Assembly: GCA_036496585.1 (NCBI GenBank)
Contig: DASXLB010000036.1
Location: 1-64,000 of the forward strand
DNA length: 64,000 nt
Source of the DNA: Vicinamibacterales bacterium
GTDB taxonomy: Bacteria; Acidobacteriota; Vicinamibacteria; Vicinamibacterales; 2-12-FULL-66-21
Direction: 5' to 3'
Shown here: positions 1 through 8,289 of the stretch, one piece after another
Numbering within the stretch: position 1 is the first letter of the stretch
Layout of the letters: the number at the start of each line of letters is the position of its first letter
Position numbers and translations under genes: made by a program
The notes under the pieces: generated by a model
What the model was told of the DNA's origin: nothing
What the model saw: only the letters and a program-made list of their open reading frames with translations
Databases searched by the model: none

Positions 1-13
1 GCAGGCGTTTTTC

Positions 14-43
14 TTGACACATCCGTGTAACGGCGGCTAGTAT
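14..43 (+). promoter_or_regulatory. Predicted sigma-70-type promoter of the cold-shock gene
   Basis: A perfect TTGACA (14-19) is followed after 18 bases by TAGTAT (38-43), close to the housekeeping consensus. Transcription would start near base 50, giving a leader of about 90 bases before the cold-shock start codon. The assignment is by motif and spacing only. Confidence 0.6.
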
Positions 44-48
44 TTCCA

Positions 49-103
49 CGGCGCTGGCGGGCCAGCGTCGAAAGCCGAGGCCGCGCACTCGCGGTCTTTT
101 TTT
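49..103 (+). promoter_or_regulatory. Structured leader with two hairpins, the second terminator-like
   Basis: The first hairpin pairs 49-57 with 62-70 (9 bp including one G-T, loop CGGG). The second pairs CCGCG (81-85) with CGCGG (90-94) and is followed by TCTTTTTTT (95-103), the shape of an intrinsic terminator. Both lie between the predicted transcription start near 50 and the cold-shock start codon at 138. This could be an attenuator or cold-responsive leader. It could instead terminate transcripts entering from outside the window. The structure is seen; the function is inferred. Confidence 0.55.
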
Positions 104-137
104 ATGTTCAGGCCCATTGCAAGGCAGGAAAAGTACG

Positions 138-344
138 ATGCGTATCACAGGCAAGGTCAAGTGGTTCAACAACGCCAAGGGCTACGGTTTCATTGAGCGA
201 GACGGCGGCTCCGACGTGTTCGTGCACTTCTCGGCCGTCCAGGGAAACGGCTTCCGGACACTCGAGGAGGGTCAGGCGGTCGAGTTCGAAATCGTTGACG
301 GCCCGAAAGGCCCGCAGGCCGGTAACGTGACCAAAGCCGCCTAG
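138..344 (+). CDS. csp: Cold-shock protein (CspA family)
   Basis: This 68-residue protein is a single OB-fold cold-shock domain and binds single-stranded RNA and DNA as a nucleic-acid chaperone in the cytoplasm. The family hallmarks are present: [15 protein letters not shown] (RNP-1, about residues 7-21), DVFVHFSAV (RNP-2, about 26-34) and the closing GPQAGNV near the C-terminus. Length matches the family (65-70 residues). ATG 138 is chosen because the cold-shock fold begins there ([10 protein letters not shown]) and AGGAAAAG lies just upstream. A structured leader with a terminator-like hairpin precedes it and a 10-bp terminator stem follows it. Confidence 0.96.
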   Translation: MRITGKVKWFNNAKGYGFIERDGGSDVFVHFSAVQGNGFRTLEEGQAVEFEIVDGPKGPQAGNVTKAA

Positions 345-352
345 TTTCGCCC

Positions 353-380
353 GGAGAGGCGGTGTCCACGCCGCCTCTCC
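353..380. terminator. Bidirectional terminator stem between convergent genes
   Basis: GGAGAGGCGG (353-362) pairs perfectly with CCGCCTCTCC (371-380) around an 8-base loop. The stem lies exactly between the 3' ends of the cold-shock gene and the converging minus-strand gene. There is no clear U-run, so efficiency is uncertain. Confidence 0.6.
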
Positions 381-391
381 CCTCCGACGAT

Positions 392-979
392 TCAGCCCTT
401 CTCTCCGTCCTTCAAGCCCCGCACCGTAAAGTTTACCTTTCCTTCGCTGACCGTCACGCGGAAACCGACCTCGGCCGTGCCATCGGCGCGCACCTTGGTC
501 ACCTGATCCTTGACCAGCGCCGCGAAGCGATGGAACGGCACGATGTCGTCGCCGGCCTCGCGTCGCGCGTCCATGAGGGAGTCGTACAGGGACTGGAGCT
601 TGTCCATCTCCCGCATCGGGTCCTGGAAGGACGTCGTGTGGACGACCTGCGCCTTCGACCTCTCCTCGCGCCGCGGCATTTTCGGCGGCGGCGCGGCAAA
701 CGGACCGGCGCGGCCTTCTTCGCGCGAGCGCAGTCCGCGGTCCCAGAGATCGACGAACGTCATGAAGCGGCGCTGCAGCGTGTCGAACTGGAACCGGTCC
801 GCGGCGGTCTGGATGTGGCCGCGATCCCATTTCTTCACGAGTGCCTGGATGCGGTTGCGCGTCTCCAACGGCGGCCGCGCCAACCGCCCCGCGAAGAACA
901 TGTTGTATTCCGCCTCGAGCTGCTTGAGGCCGGCGGCGAGCAACTGCAGATCCTTCTGGACCTCGGTCAGCTCTGGCAT
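392..979 (-). CDS. Conserved helical protein of unknown function (MXAN_5187 C-terminal-like)
   Basis: This is a 195-residue soluble protein without signal peptide or membrane segment. The first ~110 residues look helical and basic, with RFQFDTLQRRFMTFVDLWDR (about 62-81) resembling the helical C-terminal family named after Myxococcus MXAN_5187. That resemblance is from memory and is tentative. A Pro/basic linker (about 95-110) separates it from a second part ending in a small beta-rich region. It follows the unknown gene at 986-1420 by only 6 bases, so the two are probably co-transcribed. No function is assigned. Confidence 0.72.
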   Translation of the reverse strand: MPELTEVQKDLQLLAAGLKQLEAEYNMFFAGRLARPPLETRNRIQALVKKWDRGHIQTAADRFQFDTLQRRFMTFVDLWDRGLRSREEGRAGPFAAPPPKMPRREERSKAQVVHTTSFQDPMREMDKLQSLYDSLMDARREAGDDIVPFHRFAALVKDQVTKVRADGTAEVGFRVTVSEGKVNFTVRGLKDGEKG

Positions 980-985
980 CGCGCG

Positions 986-1420
986 TCACCGAATCAGGAA
1001 CCAGATCAAGGGCAGCCACAGCTCGCGCGCGTGCGGCACCGCCTTGTCGTCGATCAGCACGTCGGTCGAGTCGAACCGGCCAACGATCTGAAACAGGTCG
1101 CGGAGCGCCGCGGCGTCCTTCGGGTAGAACCGCGCGCGGTGGCGCAGCCGATCCGCTGGACCGACCTCGCGGTATTCCGCCGAGGCGCGCGCCAGCGCCA
1201 GCGCCGCGTCGTAGTCGGCACCGCTGAAGACCGGGAACTCGAGCGTCACCGAAAACGGCAGCTTCGGGGTGCCGAAGAGCGCTTCGCTCAGCTCCGGGCT
1301 GAGCGCCGCAAGCTCCTCGTCGGTCGGCTGCTCCGACAGGTCGGCATAGGGCCAGAACCGCTCGATCGGCCGATAGTCGGGCACCGGCACGCGCGGCGGT
1401 TCGTTGGGGTCGGCGGACAT
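986..1420 (-). CDS. Hypothetical protein
   Basis: A 144-residue soluble protein that I do not recognise. The N-terminal ~45 residues are Pro- and acid-rich (PNEPPRVPVPDYRPIERFWP). The rest looks like a small alpha/beta domain with SVTLEFPVFSGADYDAALALA near the middle and a hydrophobic end (LWLPLIWFLIR). The second gene of the pair starts 6 bases downstream, and codon use matches the neighbours, so it is probably real. Its promoter must lie in the 93-base AT-richer region shared with the divergent selA. Confidence 0.65.
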   Translation of the reverse strand: MSADPNEPPRVPVPDYRPIERFWPYADLSEQPTDEELAALSPELSEALFGTPKLPFSVTLEFPVFSGADYDAALALARASAEYREVGPADRLRHRARFYPKDAAALRDLFQIVGRFDSTDVLIDDKAVPHARELWLPLIWFLIR

Positions 1421-1448
1421 GGACGTCGGAAGTCAGATGGTATCCTGA

Positions 1449-1496
1449 ATATTTGGAAATTTGGAAATGTTGAAAATTGGAAATGTGGAGATGTGG
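1449..1496. repeat. AT-rich GGAAATGTG-type short repeat upstream of selA
   Basis: This stretch is built of degenerate repeats of TTGGAAATTT / TGGAAATGTG / TGGAGATGTG. It is far richer in A+T than its surroundings and lies between the divergent gene at 986-1420 and selA. The same sequence family forms the arms of the palindrome at 23,837-23,930. Here only one orientation (half of the palindrome) is present. Confidence 0.7.
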
Positions 1497-1513
1497 GTCT
1501 GTCCGATTTCCGG

Positions 1514-2884
1514 GTGATCCCCTCCGTAGAACAACTGCGCCAGCGTGACTCGATGCACGCGCTCGAGACGCGCTACGGGCGCGCGGCGCTCGTGGACGCG
1601 CTGCGCGCCGAGACAGCCGACCTGCGCCAGGAACTGGCCAGCGGACTTGTCGCCGCGGTGACCGTGGAAGACGCGGTCGACCGCCTCGAGCGCGGGGCCG
1701 AGGCGCGCCTGCGCGCCGCGATGCGGCCGTCGCTGCTCCGCGTGATCAACGCCACCGGCGTGATCGTGCACACCAACCTCGGGCGCGCGCCGCTGGCCGA
1801 GGCGTCGCTGGCCCGCGTCCTCCAGGTCGCCGCCGGCTACACCAATCTCGAATACGATCTCGCCTCGGGGACGCGCGGACGGCGCGACACCCATGCCGAG
1901 AAGCTGATCGCCCGCCTGACCGGCGCCGAAGCGGCCGTCGTCGTCAACAACAACGCCGCCGCGACGCTGCTGCTGCTCGCTTCACTGGCGCACGGACGCG
2001 AGGTCATCATCTCGCGCGGCGAGCTGGTGGAGATCGGCGGCGGTTTCCGCGTACCCGACGTGATGGCGCAATCGGGGGCGATCCTGCGCGAGGTGGGGAC
2101 GACGAACCGGACGCGCGCGGCCGACTATGCCGCCGCGATCAGCGACCGGACCGCGCTGATCCTGCGCGTCCACCCGTCCAATTTCAAGGTCGTGGGCTTC
2201 ACCGAACGCGCCTCGCTCGAGGAATTGACGGCGCTCGGGCGGCGATTCGGCGTCCCCGTCGCCGAGGACCTCGGCAGCGGGTGGCTCGGCTGGCCCGATC
2301 GCGCCGACCTGCCAGAGGCGCTCCGCGACGAGCCCATCGTCTCGGCGAGCGTCGCCGGCGGCGCCGCCGTCGTCTGTTTCAGCGGCGACAAGCTGCTCGG
2401 CGGACCGCAGGCGGGGATCATCGCGGGACAGCGCGATGCGCTCGACACGATCCGACGCCATCCCTTGATGCGCGCGCTGCGCGTCGACAAGCTGACCTAT
2501 GCGGCGCTCGAGGCGACGCTCGAGGAACACGCGATCGGGCGCAGCCACGACACCGTGCCGGTGCAGCGCATGCTGCGTATGAGCGCGGCGGAGATCGGGG
2601 CCCGCGCCGAGATGCTGGCGAGCACGCTCGCCGCGCGCGGCTGGCAAACACGCGTCGTCGACGGCATGTCGACCGTCGGCGGCGGCAGCGCGCCGGGCGC
2701 GGCACTGCCGACCAGGCTCGTCGAGCTGACGCGCGATGGCCTGACGGCGGATCACATCGAGCAGCACCTGCGGTCCCAGGACCCTCCCGTCATCGCCCGT
2801 ATCTGCAACGACCGGGTCGTCCTCGATCTGCGCACCGTGCTGCCAGACGAGATCGACGCGCTCGCCGCGGTGCCCACCCCGTAG
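1514..2884 (+). CDS. selA: L-seryl-tRNA(Sec) selenium transferase
   Basis: SelA converts Ser-tRNA(Sec) to Sec-tRNA(Sec) with selenophosphate and pyridoxal phosphate. The protein is 456 residues, close to the ~460 of the family. It shows LLRVINATGVIVHTNLGRAP, the AVVVNNNAAA segment and the lysine motif CFSGDKLLGGPQAG, with the PLP lysine at about residue 293. GTG 1514 is preferred because the family-typical N-terminus (IPSVEQLRQ...RYGR) begins there; ATG 1553 would remove it. The open frame runs further upstream, but that part crosses a repeat and has no family similarity. No selB, selD or selC is visible, so those must lie elsewhere. Confidence 0.93.
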   Translation: MIPSVEQLRQRDSMHALETRYGRAALVDALRAETADLRQELASGLVAAVTVEDAVDRLERGAEARLRAAMRPSLLRVINATGVIVHTNLGRAPLAEASLARVLQVAAGYTNLEYDLASGTRGRRDTHAEKLIARLTGAEAAVVVNNNAAATLLLLASLAHGREVIISRGELVEIGGGFRVPDVMAQSGAILREVGTTNRTRAADYAAAISDRTALILRVHPSNFKVVGFTERASLEELTALGRRFGVPVAEDLGSGWLGWPDRADLPEALRDEPIVSASVAGGAAVVCFSGDKLLGGPQAGIIAGQRDALDTIRRHPLMRALRVDKLTYAALEATLEEHAIGRSHDTVPVQRMLRMSAAEIGARAEMLASTLAARGWQTRVVDGMSTVGGGSAPGAALPTRLVELTRDGLTADHIEQHLRSQDPPVIARICNDRVVLDLRTVLPDEIDALAAVPTP

Positions 2885-2972
2885 GCACCCGCTTTCCCTG
2901 GTCTAACCCAGCCCTCCGACCCTGCCGCTCCACGCTCTGAGCGCGCCCTCGCCGCTCCGCGTACACAAGAAC

Positions 2973-3000
2973 GGGGGCGGCATCCTGAAGATGCCCCCCC
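2973..3000. terminator. Terminator-like hairpin between convergent selA and the Oar-like gene
   Basis: GGCATC (2979-2984) pairs with GATGCC (2990-2995) and is extended by GGGGG (2973-2977) against CCCCC (2996-3000), with one bulged base. It lies downstream of both convergent genes and could serve either. Confidence 0.5.
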
Positions 3001-3011
3001 GATCACTTCGT

Positions 3012-3055
3012 GTTCCCGATCCTTCGCGTCCTTCGCTGTCCTTCGCTTCCTTCGT
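3012..3055. repeat. Short CCTTCG-type simple repeat
   Basis: Five degenerate copies of (G/T)CCTTCG(C/T) lie just beyond the stop codon of the minus-strand receptor gene. Read in one frame they give an Ala-Lys-Asp repeat, a pattern I know as a spurious peptide from interspersed repeats in many genomes. I treat it as non-coding. Confidence 0.5.
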
Positions 3056-3056
3056 G

Positions 3057-6000
3057 CTACCAATTGAATCGGAACACGAGCTGCACCGTTCGGCTGGTGT
3101 TCGTTCCGCTCAGCGCCGTCAACTGGTAGTTGGTCAGGGACGCAGCGTTGGTCGACGTCGTGCCGGTGCCGCCCGGCGTGAAGTTCGCGTGGTTGAAGGC
3201 GTTCAGCATCTCCAGGCGAAACTCGCCCGTCGTATGGCCCACGACCTTGGTGCGCTTCGCGACCGTGATGTCGTGCTGCTGGAAGAGCGGCCCGGCAACG
3301 ACGACGCTGCCGGCGCCGCACTTGCCGACTCGCGAATTCTCGACCTCGATGCAGTCCGGTCCGTTGGCCGGCGCGAAGTAGCGGCCCGTCGGCGCCGTCC
3401 CGGCGTAACCCGAAGCGGACGTCGCGCTCACGTTGAACGCGTTGATCGTATTCGTGATGACGTCGGCCGGCAGCATGTAGACGAGACCGGCTCCTGACGG
3501 ATCGAAGCGCAGCTGGACCATCTTCTGCACGTCGCTCGTCGACATGCCGACGAGGCGGACGTTGCCGAAGTCCACCAGCTGGCCGCTGTGGATGACCGAC
3601 GACAGCGCCACCTGCCAGCCGCCGATCAGCCGATCCATCGCGCCGCCGGCGCCGCTGCCGAATCGCCGGCCCTGCCCGAACGGCAGATCGTAGCTCACCA
3701 GCGACTTGTACTGGTGCGTCAGGTCGCCTTCATTACCGGTCGGACGCCGATAGACGGCGCCGTTGACGAACCCGAGATAGGTGGTGGCCCACGCATGATC
3801 GAGCGAGTAGCTCACCTGGAACTGCAGACCCTGCGAGAAACGGCGGCGGAACTCGGTCTGCAGACCGTTGTAATAAGTCGAGTCGCGGTTGCCCTGCACG
3901 TTCGCGTTGGTGACGTCGGGATTCGCCTGGAAGTAATTGGCCGGGATGCCGGCCGTGAGGCCGTTGGCGCGGAACGTGGTGCTCCCTGCGAACCCGCTCG
4001 TCGTGTTGGTCGAGGCGAAGCCGAAGGGATTCGGGTTGTTCGCGGCCAGGAACGCCAGGAACGTCGTGCTGGCGAAGTTCGCGCTCGTATACGCGGCAGG
4101 GTTGCCCGCGTTCGACGCATTCAACCCCTGGAAGAAGCCGAGGAACGTCGGCAGCGGTGCCGTGCCCGGCGCGCCCGTGTAGGCGAACGTGCTGCCGCGG
4201 TTATTGGCGAGGTTCGCCTGCAGGTTTGCCTGAGCCTGACGGAACTCGCTCAGGAAACCGTTGCTGGTGATGTTCAACTGGTTGTAGTTGAAGTTGCCCC
4301 AAATGTCGTAGCCGTGCGTACCGACGTAGCGCACCTCGAGCGCCATGTCCTTGCCGATCGAGCGCGTGAAGCCCGTCTGCCAAGTGTCAGAGTACGGGAT
4401 CTGGATGCCTTGATTGAACGCCGCGATCGAGTTGGTGTTGCTCGTCGGCGGGAATGGATACGACGGCGACGCCGGGAAGCCCGGCACCGGCAGCTGCACG
4501 AGCGGATTGCTCAGCAGGAGCGCGCCCACCGACGACTGACCGCCGTTGGCGAGAATCGTCGCCGCGCTCGGCTGGTTGGTCAGCCGGACGCCCGGGTTGG
4601 TGTTGAAGATCGCCGTGAAGTCGCCGATGGCGGGACGGCTGAACGAACGGGCGTAGCCGCCACGGACCACGAAATCGTTCGGGCCCATCAGCTTGCCGAG
4701 GAAGCCCGGACGCGACTGCGGCGTCCAGGCCATGCCGACGCTTGGCGCGAAGTTGTTCCAGTCGGTCTTCGCCGAATCGGTGCCGGCTGTGTACTGCTGC
4801 AGCACCGTGTGCTGACCCGGCATGACGCCAGGCTGGAACAGGTTGCAGGCGCTGTCCCCGTTCGCGCCGGAAACGCCGCACAGGTTCGCGGCGTCGACGT
4901 AGGAATAGATGCTGTTCGAGGCGCTGAAGGGCTGCTGCAGATCGTAGCGCACGCCCATGTTGAGGGTCAGGTTCGACTTCAGACGCCACTGATCCTGGAT
5001 GTAGGCGGCCTGCTCATGCAGCGCCCCTTCCTGGAGACCGGTGCCCATGTAGGCGTACTGGCCGGTCGACGCGTCGATGCGCGCGTCGCCGAAGATGTTG
5101 CTGACCCGCCCGGTCAGCATCGAGAACAGCCCTTGCGCCGCGATCAGCTGCGAGCCCGAGGCGCCAGGAAAATTCGCCGTCGTGAAGAACGCCGCCGCCG
5201 GATCAGTCGATGGCAGGCCGGTCGTCGTCGTGCAGCACAGCGTCACCTGTGGCACCGCCGTCGAGTTCTTCGCCCAGATGCTGTAGGTCGACACCTGGCC
5301 GCCCATCGTGATCGAGTGGGAGCCCTTCAGCCACGTCAGGTTGTCGGTGATGTCGAGCGTATCGGCATTGCGCGACTGCGGCGCCGGGAAGGAAATAATC
5401 GGCGAGGTCAGGCTCGAGTCGACCGAGCCGAACCCGATCGCGTTGCCGTTCATGTTGGCCACGCTGCCGTTGAACTGGTCGACGCCCTCTTCCGGGAAGA
5501 ACGAGATCGGCGCCCACGCGTAGGCGACGGTCGCTTCGTTGACCATGTTCCGGCTCAGCGTCGAGCGGAGGCTGTTGCTGAAGGCGAGTCGTTTCGAGGT
5601 CTGGCTCGCCGCCGAACCGGGGAAGCCGGGGAAGGCCGGCTCGTGCTGGTTCAGCGTGTCCGGGAAGTCATAGAAGTACTGATAGTTCACCGACGACGAA
5701 ATGCGGTGATTCTGCGAGATGTTGTAGTCGACGCGGCCGGTCGGATAGCGGCGCAGCGACTGCACCGGGATATTGAAGTTGTAACTCTGCTGGTTGGCGT
5801 TGCCGTTGCCCGTCAGCGTGCCGGTCGAACCCATGGCGGAGTTCATGTCGCTCAGCAGCTTGGCAATCGTCGGGTCGATGTTGGACATCGGCGCGTTGAG
5901 CTTCAGCACGTTGACGCACGTCGAGCCATAGCAGTAGTTGCCCGTCTGCGCACCCTGGTTGAGCACGGTGCGCGTGCGCGACACGGCGGACGGCGCGTGG

Positions 6001-6950
6001 AACTCTTCGTAGTTGACGAAGAAGAACGCCTTGTTGTGGCCATCGAAACCCGGCAGCACGATCGGGCCGCCGAACCGGAAACCGGGCTGGTTCTGCTTGA
6101 GCGGCACCTTGGCGACACCCTTGGCGTTGTTGAACCAGGTATTGGCGTTGTACTTGTCGCTCCTGAAGTACTCGTAGGCGCTGCCGGTGAAGTTGTTGCT
6201 GCCGGCGCGGGTCACGAACTTGATCTGCGCGGCGCCGTCGGCATTCGCATCGGTGCCCTGCGCGGCGGTCGACACGGTCACTTCCTCCACCGCGTCGAGA
6301 CGCGGGTTGACCTCGGCGAAGAAGCCGTCGTCGCCGCTCGTGCCCTTGTTGGTGTTGTCCTGGATGTTGACACCGTCGAGCGTGATGTTGATCGCGGTGC
6401 GCGGCAGGCCGTTGATGGAGGCCTGGCGGTTGCCGTTCGGCGTCGTGACGCCGGGCAGCAGGTTGACGAAATCCATCGCGCCGCGCGAGGTCAACGGCAG
6501 CTTGACGATCTGGTCGGCGTTCACCGTCTGCGCCACGCCGGCGGTCTGCGTCTGGATGATCTCCGACGACGAGGCCACCGTGACCTGCTCGGAGACGCCG
6601 CCCACTTCCATGGTCGCCTTGACGTCGGCGCCATGTCCCGATGTCAGTACGACGTTTTCGATGACGACGGTCTTGAAGCCCTGGAGCGACACGGTGACCG
6701 TATAGGTGCCGCTGGAGAGCGCCGGGATCGTAAAGATGCCGTCGCTGTTCGACACGGTGCTGTTGGCCACGCCTGTGCCGTTGTGTTTGACGACGACGTC
6801 GGCGCCGGGAATCACCGCGCCGGACGAATCGACGACCGTGCCCGAGAGGGGCTGGCTGGTCGAGCCCTGCGCAAAGGCCAGGCGGCCGCACGCACAGAAC
6901 ACCACCGCGAACAGGACGACGAGTCCCAGCCGCAACCTACTGCGATTCAT
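3057..6950 (-). CDS. Oar-like TonB-dependent outer-membrane receptor
   Basis: A 1,297-residue outer-membrane protein. ATG 6950 begins a signal peptide (MNRSRLRLGLVVLFAVVFCA, cut near AFA-QG) and has GGATGG just upstream; an in-frame start 26 codons earlier would precede the signal and is rejected. Residues ~30-115 form a carboxypeptidase-regulatory-like beta domain (GTVVDSSGAVIPGADVVVKH). Next comes a plug-like region (~120-250, with NADQIVKLPLTSRG and INITLDGVNIQD), then a long barrel ending in an aromatic C-terminus (LVFRFNW). This Oar/CarbopepD-plug architecture is abundant in acidobacteria. The substrate cannot be predicted. It is probably monocistronic. Confidence 0.93.
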   Translation of the reverse strand: MNRSRLRLGLVVLFAVVFCACGRLAFAQGSTSQPLSGTVVDSSGAVIPGADVVVKHNGTGVANSTVSNSDGIFTIPALSSGTYTVTVSLQGFKTVVIENVVLTSGHGADVKATMEVGGVSEQVTVASSSEIIQTQTAGVAQTVNADQIVKLPLTSRGAMDFVNLLPGVTTPNGNRQASINGLPRTAINITLDGVNIQDNTNKGTSGDDGFFAEVNPRLDAVEEVTVSTAAQGTDANADGAAQIKFVTRAGSNNFTGSAYEYFRSDKYNANTWFNNAKGVAKVPLKQNQPGFRFGGPIVLPGFDGHNKAFFFVNYEEFHAPSAVSRTRTVLNQGAQTGNYCYGSTCVNVLKLNAPMSNIDPTIAKLLSDMNSAMGSTGTLTGNGNANQQSYNFNIPVQSLRRYPTGRVDYNISQNHRISSSVNYQYFYDFPDTLNQHEPAFPGFPGSAASQTSKRLAFSNSLRSTLSRNMVNEATVAYAWAPISFFPEEGVDQFNGSVANMNGNAIGFGSVDSSLTSPIISFPAPQSRNADTLDITDNLTWLKGSHSITMGGQVSTYSIWAKNSTAVPQVTLCCTTTTGLPSTDPAAAFFTTANFPGASGSQLIAAQGLFSMLTGRVSNIFGDARIDASTGQYAYMGTGLQEGALHEQAAYIQDQWRLKSNLTLNMGVRYDLQQPFSASNSIYSYVDAANLCGVSGANGDSACNLFQPGVMPGQHTVLQQYTAGTDSAKTDWNNFAPSVGMAWTPQSRPGFLGKLMGPNDFVVRGGYARSFSRPAIGDFTAIFNTNPGVRLTNQPSAATILANGGQSSVGALLLSNPLVQLPVPGFPASPSYPFPPTSNTNSIAAFNQGIQIPYSDTWQTGFTRSIGKDMALEVRYVGTHGYDIWGNFNYNQLNITSNGFLSEFRQAQANLQANLANNRGSTFAYTGAPGTAPLPTFLGFFQGLNASNAGNPAAYTSANFASTTFLAFLAANNPNPFGFASTNTTSGFAGSTTFRANGLTAGIPANYFQANPDVTNANVQGNRDSTYYNGLQTEFRRRFSQGLQFQVSYSLDHAWATTYLGFVNGAVYRRPTGNEGDLTHQYKSLVSYDLPFGQGRRFGSGAGGAMDRLIGGWQVALSSVIHSGQLVDFGNVRLVGMSTSDVQKMVQLRFDPSGAGLVYMLPADVITNTINAFNVSATSASGYAGTAPTGRYFAPANGPDCIEVENSRVGKCGAGSVVVAGPLFQQHDITVAKRTKVVGHTTGEFRLEMLNAFNHANFTPGGTGTTSTNAASLTNYQLTALSGTNTSRTVQLVFRFNW

Positions 6951-7109
6951 TGAACCATCCTTCCACCGCCCGTCGGGGAGCGACGGGGGTTGCCACAGGG
7001 CCTGCATCCACTCTGTATCCACGGACAAACCGACGACCGGCCGTCACGGTTTGCCGAAGTCGGGCCCACTCCCAGCCCGACTCGCGGCCGCACAGTCCGA
7101 GAATGGGAA

Positions 7110-7139
7110 AACCTAAACTTGTGGACCTGTTCCGGTCAA
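7110..7139 (-). promoter_or_regulatory. Candidate promoter of the Oar-like receptor gene
   Basis: On the minus strand TTGACC (7139-7134) is followed after 18 bases by TAGGTT (7115-7110), or after 17 bases by TTAGGT. It lies ~160 bases upstream of the receptor start codon, in the 214-base gap between two minus-strand genes. This is by motif only. Confidence 0.35.
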
Positions 7140-7164
7140 GAACAGTGTTTTGGAGGGCTAAAAT

Positions 7165-7995
7165 TCAAGACTTTGGATCTTGCTCTGGGGAGTATCTCGT
7201 GGTACCAAAAGTTCCCGCACCCACTTCGACCAGGACCGAGCAGCACGTGACGCCACCTTCAGCCTTGGCGAGCTCGACCGCCGGAACCGTGATGGTCGCC
7301 GCGCCCTGCGCCTCGAGACGCCGGCGCGTGGCCGGAAACGACGCCGCGCAGATCACGCAACCCCCGATCGCCAGCACGTTCGCCGCGTGCGGCTCCCCCG
7401 GATCCACTTCGAGGACGTCGAAGCCTTCGAAATGAGCGGCATCGATCCAGGCAGGGTTGAGCAGGATCGTCGGCAACGCCGCCGCCGCGCGCAGCCAGAC
7501 CGCCGCGCTCTTCAGATGGAGGCACTCACGCACCGGCAGCGGCACGACGCGCACGCCGAACGGCGTCAGGATCGCTGCAAGCTGCCGAACGCCCTCCGCG
7601 TTGGTGCGGCCGCTGACACCCACGAACACCACGCCGGGCGTCTCGATCACGTCGCCACCGTCGAGCGTGCCGGGCGGCCGAATCCACGCGAGCGGCCGGT
7701 ACACGGCGAGCGCCTTGGCGGTCGACGCCCGTTCCCCTCGCCGCGACGCCGCGCCCGGACGGGCGATGACCGCGATCCGATCGAACACGATCGCCGTGTC
7801 CTCGACGAACACGGAATCGGGGTGGTCCGGCAGCGGCGGCAACCGCTCGACGCGGCAGCCAGCCTGGCGCAGGACGTCCTCGTAGGCGGCGTGTTCGACG
7901 ATCGCGCGCGCCCGATCGATCGGTTCCCGCTGCAGGTGCGTCAGCTCGCAGCGATCGATGGATGGCGGCACTTCCCTGGTGAACGCGACGAGCAT
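7165..7995 (-). CDS. Dimethylargininase / arginine deiminase-like amidinotransferase
   Basis: This 276-residue protein looks like N(G),N(G)-dimethylarginine dimethylaminohydrolase of the pentein fold, which releases citrulline and a methylamine from methylated arginine. Visible motifs are LPDHPDSVFVEDTAIVF, PPGTLDGGDV, the catalytic-histidine segment CLHLKSAAVWL and a C-terminal cysteine in EGGVTCCSVLVEV. ATG 7995 fits the family start (MLVAFTREVP). An ATG at 8040 would add 15 unconserved residues and lie upstream of a TACAAT element. A related pentein specificity, such as an amidinotransferase, is possible. Confidence 0.85.
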   Translation of the reverse strand: MLVAFTREVPPSIDRCELTHLQREPIDRARAIVEHAAYEDVLRQAGCRVERLPPLPDHPDSVFVEDTAIVFDRIAVIARPGAASRRGERASTAKALAVYRPLAWIRPPGTLDGGDVIETPGVVFVGVSGRTNAEGVRQLAAILTPFGVRVVPLPVRECLHLKSAAVWLRAAAALPTILLNPAWIDAAHFEGFDVLEVDPGEPHAANVLAIGGCVICAASFPATRRRLEAQGAATITVPAVELAKAEGGVTCCSVLVEVGAGTFGTTRYSPEQDPKS

Positions 7996-8006
7996 CGGGT
8001 GCGGAG

Positions 8007-8012
8007 ATTGTA
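8007..8012 (-). promoter_or_regulatory. Candidate -10 element (TACAAT) close to the dimethylargininase start
   Basis: TACAAT on the minus strand lies 11 bases before ATG 7995, so a transcript from it would have almost no leader. No convincing -35 box is seen. Confidence 0.3.
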
Positions 8013-8289
8013 CGCCCGCCCGAACGACGATCGCGCCCATGATAATTCGCCGGAACTAGCCGCGCATCCGCGAGGCAGCGGCCGATCGATTGTCACGCGC
8101 AGGTGGCGCCGGTGTACTCAGTGGCTGACACGCACGCACTCGACAGATGTGGCAACGCCGTGGCAACGCGTGAACACGCAGCCCCTGAACGGGATACGGC
8201 CGGCTCACGGGAGCCCCGAAGCGGTGCGAGTCTTGCTCGCCACGACAGTGTTATCGTGTGCGCGCGCTCATCTTCGAAAAGGACTTGAC

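Noticed and set aside
362..1513. N-terminal extension of selA by about 384 codons
   Set aside because: The frame crosses the GGAAATGTG repeat and runs opposite two plausible minus-strand genes; SelA similarity begins only at about 1,514.
2752..3321. Minus-strand frame containing Ala-Lys-Asp repeats after selA
   Set aside because: It is a mixture of antisense selA, the CCTTCG repeat and receptor 3' sequence.
3588..6953. A 1,121-codon open frame antisense to the Oar-like receptor
   Set aside because: High G+C makes long stop-free antisense frames common. Its translation is Arg/Ala/Val-rich without family motifs, while the minus strand encodes a clear receptor.
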